This document shows, in pieces, positions 58,000 to 64,000 of a DNA stretch of 64,000 bases. Positions within the stretch are counted from its first letter, which is position 1; every line of letters starts with the position of its first letter. The notes beneath the pieces were generated by a model that saw only the letters and a program-made list of their open reading frames with translations, was not told where the DNA came from and did no database searches. The stretch comes from Zymoseptoria tritici IPO323. Its lineage: Eukaryota; Ascomycota; Dothideomycetes; Mycosphaerellales; Mycosphaerellaceae. A program made the position numbers and the translations under genes. Location: NCBI RefSeq assembly GCF_000219625.1, contig NC_018216.1, positions 744,001 through 808,000 on the forward strand, given 5' to 3'.

Positions 58000-58189
58000 G
58001 CTCTGCTCGCTCTCTCGGGCAAACATTATTATTACCTAAAGAGACACACACATTTCTTTATATTAAAGGGAGCTCTTTTCGCCTACAACAAGACTCCCCC
58101 GGTACGACCTTATCTCCGTCCTCGCCGCCGCTAGCTAAAAGAGTATAGGATATCTTTTAAAGGCTAGTACTACCGGATAGGCCTAGTTA

Positions 58190-58225
58190 TTTGCTAGACT
58201 ATTTAGAAAAAGGGGTCTAGTAAAC
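58190..58225. repeat. Palindromic module, long-loop form, downstream of pol
   Basis: CTAGACT and GGTCTAG arms with a TTT/AAAC-type border and A-rich centre, matching the form at 40179-40215. Confidence 0.6.
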
Positions 58226-58452
58226 ATTTGCGAAGGATAGAACATTACCTAGGTGTCTCTACTAGTTACGACTAATCTACTATTATTTAGAGCGTACTAA
58301 ACATACGTTCTCTACCCTAAAGGGGAGGGAGTTATAATTTATAAAGCTTAGTCGCCCTTTCGGACATTTAGGGGCTAGGCTACCTTTTTCTAGACAATTA
58401 TATATATTCTGCTACAATTACGAGACTACTAATGCGAGCACCTACGTACGCA

Positions 58453-58614
58453 ACAATTACCGACGTAATAATTACTAATATAACAATTACCGACGTAATA
58501 ATTATAGGCCTTTCCTAATAATTACGAGCTCTTTTACCGACACGACAATTACCGACGTAACAATTATAGGCCTTTCCTAACAATTACGAGCTCTTCTAAT
58601 AATTACGAGTATAA
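58453..58614. repeat. Short interspersed tandem repeats
   Basis: CAATTACCGACGTAA and TAATTATAGGCCTTTCC units alternate several times between pol and the extra frame. Confidence 0.7.
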
Positions 58615-58749
58615 GTACGTATATAATTTACGAACAAGTAAGGGACCCGCTTTCTACCTACTCGCCCTACTTAATAGCCTTAATCTTCTCTATACCTCCG
58701 ACTTCCCTATAATATCTACTACATCTTCTTTCTTTCCTATCTCCTTACA

Positions 58750-58765
58750 CCCCCCCCCCCCCCCC
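58750..58765. repeat. Poly-C tract
   Basis: A run of 16 C between pol and the extra frame. Confidence 0.85.
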
Positions 58766-58899
58766 TCGATATACTTACTAACCGAGCGTATTAGCGCAAA
58801 ATAACACCGAGCGCGCCGAGCGTATATAATATATATACTAACTAAGCGCATTAGCGTAAAAATAGCTTCGAAACGATACGAGCGCACCGAGCGTACATA

Positions 58900-61460
58900 A
58901 TACACCTTAACAACAAGCGTAACTACGCATACTACTACCGACATAGACAATATCTTAGCTCGCCTCCGGAGCGTACCCTTAACAAATAATAAAGAAATGC
59001 GTGTAGCCTTCTCGACTACGTAGAATACTAGAGAGCTAGGAAAACTCGAGAGTCTCCTTAAGAGTATACTAGAAACGGACCGCGAGCGAGTAGTATTAAA
59101 TATCGTTAATACCTTAGAATTAGGATTAGAAAAAGTAGTAGAGTTTGTAGTAGGCATATAGGATTTCGTGCGGATAAACCGGGTCCCTATTACCTTAGGA
59201 ACTGGGAAGATTACTAGATAGGACAGTATTGTAGCTACTTATCCGAGGCTAGTATAGGCAGCTACAGATAGTAGGAGGACCCGCAACCGTAAGAAGGGCA
59301 TTTATAAGGCCCTTACAAAAGAATAGGGACAGGAGGTAATAGATACAAACCCGGAACTAAGGCAATACGTATACAAATCCGAGAACATAGCAAAAGAGAT
59401 TCGAAGGCTACCTTCGAAGTATAGTACGTAGTCCGATAAGGGTACGATAGTAGCTATGCTTATTTTACGGGAATATATTCGTTAGTATAGTTAGGGCGTA
59501 GGATAGGGTTATATAGATCCGAGAGGGACTAAGTACACTACTAAGGACTTCTCTATAGTTGCTAAAGTAGGAGGAATCGATTGCCCTACATAGGAGTAGA
59601 TTAACATTATACGTAACATATATAACCGGTATATAGATAGTCGTAGGTAGATAGTGCCCTATAAGCCTAAGGGAAAGGAGAAGGAAATTACGTCTAGATC
59701 TAACACTTAGAAGTAGATCGAAGCACCTCCCGCTATAAGCACGCGATCTAAAACTAAGGAAAAGCTAGCTAATCTCGGTAGTCTTCCTATACGCGGTACC
59801 CCTTCCGAGAGTAGCTCTGTCCGCTCCTAAATACTATACTCCGGCAGATCTATTTCTAGCCCTAGTCTCGGAGGGAGTATCTACTCGACTCCTATTATTC
59901 GCACTACGGGAAGAGCTCGCTTAGTAAGTTAGGCAGTAACTAAAATATAGATCGCTCTCGGCATCCCTATTACGGAACCTACGAACACGACCTATAATTA
60001 TAAGGACGCCTTACCTTAAATTATCGCTACGATTAATAGCCTAAGGAAGCTTCCGCTTTCGCAACATCTTGCTACCCCGAACTAGCTATTTCGATACCTA
60101 TAGCTACTATATCCGGATAGTACAAAGCTAAAGGATAAGTGCACGTTCCTATGCTATAATTATACGAGGGACCTACTTCGATACTTCGGAATTAAGGTAA
60201 AGACTAGGAATATAATAGTAAAGAACAACACGCTCTTTAGACTTACTACCCTTAAGTACGATACGTATAATAATAGCTAGCCTAACTACGGATAGCTTCG
60301 CACGATGTGCTACTCTTAGATCTAGTAGCTTATCCGCTAGGACATTTTATACTAGCTACTATATATTCTTCTACGAGGTAACTATAAGCACCGGCTAGTA
60401 TCGTACCTATACTACGCTAAAAGTACTAAGAAGGGCGACAACACTACCTTTAAGCACATCGACCTTACGGTTAGCCGTATAGTCGAGGAGAATCGCGGTA
60501 TTAACTAGATTTAAGGTACGGTCTCCTTAACAGACGAGGGCAAGAAGGACTGTACGGTGCTCGTTAAGAGGATATACGAGAAGGAGATCTTTTAGGAATA
60601 GTACTAGTAGATAAAGGCTAATAACTACGTAGACGGAGTAGTGTAGAAGATCGATACTACGGTGCTACTATAATACTTCCTAGATCGCTATAAGCTCGAA
60701 TAGGAATACGTTCCTTATAAGGCATTTAATGTTCGCATTATAGTTCCGCATCTACTATATAGTATCGATACTAAGGTAGAGACCGAACGTCGAACGATTC
60801 TTCCCTAGTTCGTAGCTGTATATATAGATAGTTCTCTCGAATATGCCGAAGCTAGTAACTAGGAGATGCTGCGCAAAGCTTATATAGACCTAACCGCCCT
60901 CGACAAGACACCCTCTAGGCTTATTAATAAGTACGGCAAGATTCCTTACGCCTTCCCTACGGCTATGTCTTTAACACCTAACAACTACATCGCTACTACA
61001 CTTGTTACTTACGAGAAGTAAAAGAGCCCTAGAGTCGTCGTCGAATTAGAGAGGCTTATACGCCTTAATGTTGTCGATCTAAGGGCATAGATTAAGAAGT
61101 AGCGAGATGCGACTATAGCTCGAGTAAAGGCAAACTATAAGGACATTAAGTACGCGGAGAGGAATACGTTCGGTAACCGATCGTACTACAATACTAAGGA
61201 CAAGCATCCGACCGACTTCTAGAAGTACTAGCCTCTACTAGCTAAAGTCGCGCCTAACGATGTAGACGACAGGGAACGTAAGCTACTTAGGTAGGGAGAT
61301 ATAGACATCGTAGTACCCTAGGAAGTCCCCGACTTACTTATCGGTAAGGATAGTAAGCGCGTACCTAGACGCGACATATAGTAGGAGGATAGTACTTAGC
61401 GATAGGTTTATAGCCTTTACTAGACCAAAATCCGTATCGGGTCTAGGAAACCTTTAGTAC
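58900..61460 (+). pseudogene. Extra long reading frame between gypsy pol and 3' LTR
   Basis: One frame holds for about 2.5 kb (ATG 58997 and a conserved-looking segment at 60455 are in register), broken almost only by RIP-type TAG/TAA codons. Protein-like stretches include KLESLLKSILETDRERVVLN, FKHIDLTVSRIVEENRG, GTVSLTDEGKKDCTVLVKR, INKYGKIPYAFPTAMSLTP. The HID triplet (60455-60463), the later PHLLYS and the RRT-LP-FVAV run resemble, from memory, a widespread uncharacterised fungal family with an HxD...H pattern like Fe(II)/2-oxoglutarate dioxygenases. That reading is tentative. No envelope features (signal peptide, membrane anchor) are evident. Confidence 0.55.
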
Positions 61461-61735
61461 GAACAGGATATAAGGAGCGGCTGTTTTCTGCACTAGCGCT
61501 TGTTTTAAGGTTCTTTTTTTCTTTTTTTGTTGTTTCTTTTGTTTTAGCTATAAGGTATGCGATAGACATACGTAGTAGGTACAAAACCCGAGGATAGGGA
61601 TAGTCTACGTTAGTAACAAGTTAAAAAGGACGACGCTAGTGCTAGATCTAGAGGGTTTTTACGCTTTGAGCGTACATAATAGTATAGTTTAGGTTCTTAT
61701 AGTGTCTAGGTTAGACACTATAGGAGGGGGACAAA

Positions 61736-62037
61736 TGTAGTAGGGAATATCGCACTATTACGTATAGTCTATATCTAGCTTAAGCTTCGTATATAGGTCG
61801 GAGGATTAATAAGACACCGACCTAGGAGGAAGACACCGACGACTAGCACCTCCGGAAGGACCTTCGACACGTATACGAGGCCTAATAGTATAGAGCACTT
61901 AATACTACCTCTTTTGCCCCCCTACCTTTTACTCTAATTATATAGTTTACCGCCCTTTTTGCCCCCTATGCTACCCCGTACGTCCGCACTACTACTATCC
62001 GCGGGAGATCGGAACCTTTAGAAGTTCCCCCCTTATA
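61736..62037 (+). repeat. Gypsy LTR, third copy (3' LTR)
   Basis: 302 bp, starting TGTAGTAGGG with TG still intact, ending CCCTTATA; preceded by a purine tract. Confidence 0.85.
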
Positions 62038-62268
62038 AGGCGAAAGGGAACAAAAGGGAATATATACGCTAAGCCTCGCTTAGGGTAGCCTCGGGTCTAT
62101 ATCGGGTCTATATCGGGCCTAGAATAGGCCCGATTTAGGCCCGGAGTAGCGACACCCTAGTTGTTCTATAATAGTATTCCCCCCTCTCCTAGCGGCCTAT
62201 CCTTAGGTCGCAAAAGAAAAAATAGTAAAAAGAAACTTAATAATATCTCGAAACCGACTAATAGGGAA

Positions 62269-62336
62269 GGAATCGAACCGTAGTATTTTATATATAATCT
62301 CCGGTAGGATAGTCTATTTAAGCGCTACTCTAGCTA
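62269..62336 (-). other. tRNA-like pol III promoter pair, first
   Basis: On the minus strand an A-box-like TAGCTAGAGTAG (62325-62336) precedes a perfect B box GGTTCGATTCC (62269-62279), spaced about 45 bp as in tRNA genes. The acceptor stem does not pair well, so this is a tRNA pseudogene or SINE head at best. Confidence 0.4.
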
Positions 62337-62510
62337 ACTAGGCGCGATAAAATTAGTTTATATATAGAAGCGCGTAATTAGTTAGAGTAAGCAGCCGCGC
62401 GTTAGTATATAAATATAGTACCGAACGCCTCCCTAAAACGGAAATCGGTATAAAAAAAAGGAAGCGCTACGAGTTAGTCGAAGACGTACTATTCTCTAGG
62501 GGACTTGAAC

Positions 62511-62578
62511 TAAGGGTACTATAAGAGGAAGCTAATAGAAGGAGAAACTATTAAATAGACGCGACGACTACTAGGCTA
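62511..62578 (-). other. tRNA-like pol III promoter pair, second
   Basis: A-box-like TAGCCTAGTAGTCG (62565-62578) and B-box-like GTTCAAGTCC (62511-62520) on the minus strand, again about 45 bp apart. Stem pairing is incomplete. Confidence 0.4.
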
Positions 62579-62629
62579 TTAGAACGGAGTTAGTAGTAAT
62601 CTAGTTATATATATAGGTAGAAAAAAAGA

Positions 62630-62650
62630 GGGGGGGGGGGGGGGGGGGGG
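62630..62650. repeat. Poly-G tract
   Basis: A run of 21 G, preceded by GA-rich sequence. Confidence 0.85.
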
Positions 62651-64000
62651 TAGAGGTCCGGTTTCGTCGTCGTTATAGTTTCCGGTCCTTATAAGGGGAC
62701 TAAAGAGGGGTTCGATAGTCTAAATGCTATCCCTAGCCTATATCCGGCGTAGCTTAGGCCTACTAGCTATTATATCTAAGACTCGGACCGAGGAGTCTAA
62801 TCGTTAGGTCCTCCCTAGGTACCTATACTATAGTATCGCCTCTTAACTACTATTATATAGTATAAACAGCCCTAAATCCGGTCTCGTAGCTGCCTACCTA
62901 ATACCTAAGGCTCGTAATTGTCCGTAAATTCTTCCCGTAACTCCTTATACTCGTAATATATTAGTAAATTCGAGTCCTTAATTATAGGCGTAGTCTATAT
63001 ATTCTTATATATAAAACTACGCCGTTCTACTTATTCCTTCCTTCCTTCTTTATTAACCTCCTTCGTTTCCCTATTAATACTACCGTCGACATTATTAAGC
63101 TAGCTCTAGCCTTCCTCCTCGTATCTATCTAAGAAGACTTTCTACGGAGAGTATTTAGTAATAGCTTCTTTCCGTTACCGCCCTTTCCCCGGTACTCCGC
63201 TATACCTCGCCGAGTTTCTACTATTATAAGCTAGTAGGGTTTCGTATATAACTATCCCGGCGGTAGTAGTAGTAGTAGCCGTCCTCCGAGTAGCTTTCCT
63301 ACTATTAATAGCCCTAAGGGCTAGTACCTCGATTAGCGTAATTGTAGCTATAATCGGCGTACTAGCTAGGAGGCTAGTAATAGTCTACCGATATCTCCTT
63401 AGGCTCCGGGGACTATGCCTTAGTCGAATTCTAATAGCTCCCTTACCTAGCGTTTAGGTATATATCCGGTCTAATTCTAGCCTATAACTAAGCTAATATA
63501 GATAGGGCCTCCTATTACCGTTCCTCCGAAGGCGAAGATTCCTATAGGTCTCTATTCTCGTAAGGAGATAGCTATAAGCGACCTTCCGCTTACTCGCGTT
63601 CCTTACCTTCCTCCTTACCTATAGCCTCGCCCTCCGGCTTATATATTGCCCTATATTAACTATATCCGTTGCCTCTAGCCTATTAGCTAATATAACCTCG
63701 CGCCGTAATAGCTCCCTATTACTACCTACTACGATATAAGGGATAATCTAAGTAGTAAGTGCTCGTAGTATATTACTAATAAGTAGACTAATCGCTACTA
63801 CCTCGTACTAGAGGAGGCCTTCCGCGCTATAAACATTCTCGATTACCTATAATATACTATAAAGGATTACCTTTAGTAGAACCCTAGTATTACCGTCGAC
63901 GATACTACTAACGACCCTATAGAGAAGACCGACGCCGCGAAGCGCCTCCTACGCCGGACTAACGTAGTTCGTAACTACGCCGCGAAGCTATACCCTTAGA

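Larger units (their letters stand above)
43111..62037 (+). mobile_element. Full-length large Ty3/gypsy retrotransposon, RIP-inactivated and interrupted by a LINE
   Basis: LTRs at 43111-43416 and 61736-62037 enclose leader, gag, pol and a further long frame. Without the nested LINE (47514-53106) and its 13-bp duplication the element is about 13.3 kb, well above the usual 5-8 kb of fungal gypsy elements. The extra length is the 1.9-kb leader and about 4 kb between integrase and the 3' LTR. A purine tract (AGGAGGGGGACAAA) precedes the 3' LTR. No target duplication links the outer ends. CpG is still common while CpA/TpG is rare, the classic RIP signature. Confidence 0.88.
62038..64000. other. RIP-mutated DNA to the window end, family unknown
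   Basis: TpA-rich, CpA/TpG-poor DNA. It contains a palindrome of CGGGCCTA and TAGGCCCG (near 62116-62134), the two tRNA-like segments, the poly-G tract and a GTA triplet run (near 63260-63277). No coding motif recognised on either strand. Confidence 0.45.

Noticed and set aside
58690..59157. 155-codon minus-strand frame in the gypsy element
   Set aside because: Antisense to the in-register extra frame, includes the poly-C tract, and its length follows from RIP removing minus-strand stops.
38425..62045. AGGCG as a target duplication for the gypsy composite
   Set aside because: The left copy lies 14 bp upstream of the LTR start instead of abutting it, so the match is probably chance.

Overview
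The window comes from a filamentous ascomycete, most likely a Dothideomycete. Evidence: short 50-70 bp introns with GTAAGT/GTGAGT donors and CTAAC or CTGAC branch points, fungal orthologues (Coq3, Mrn1/Nrd1, Rds3, farnesyltransferase beta), and transposons mutated in the pattern of repeat-induced point mutation (RIP, CpA to TpA on both strands). Species is not assignable by eye.

Layout. (1) 1-17,780 is a gene-rich, normal-composition block: truncated mitochondrial COQ3, a possibly frameshifted small cysteine-rich secreted protein, MRN1-type RNA-binding protein, omega-like glutathione transferase, MFS transporter, the SF3b subunit RDS3 (two exons), an acyl-CoA/4-coumarate-CoA ligase-like enzyme ending in SKL (two exons), two small 'MC...CGH' cysteine proteins, and a saccharopine-dehydrogenase-like oxidoreductase. 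(2) 17,787-24,141 is a complete Ty1/copia LTR retrotransposon with 171-bp LTRs, a 5-bp target duplication and RIP-destroyed coding, followed by an unidentified RIP-degraded repeat frame (about 24,518-26,068). (3) 26,519-37,900 is a mixed island: farnesyltransferase beta, a lightly mutated Tc1/mariner transposase, three candidate secreted proteins (two cysteine-rich) and a 200-bp tandem repeat. (4) 37,900-64,000 is almost wholly transposon: a large Ty3/gypsy element arranged LTR-leader-gag-LTR-leader-gag-pol-extra ORF-LTR, split by a Tad-like LINE with a 13-bp target duplication.

How the parts relate. The housekeeping genes do not form a pathway or a biosynthetic cluster. The secreted-protein genes lie near RIP-affected DNA, the arrangement often described for effector genes of plant-associated Dothideomycetes; effector function here is inference. 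Transposon layers can be ordered: the gypsy copies came first, and the LINE inserted later because it interrupts one copy and carries far fewer RIP-type stops.

Most unusual signals: a long extra reading frame between gypsy pol and its 3' LTR; a recurring palindromic module at inter-ORF positions of the same element; a coding-like internal duplication in its leader; a microhomology junction instead of target duplications; and tRNA-like segments inside RIP-mutated DNA.
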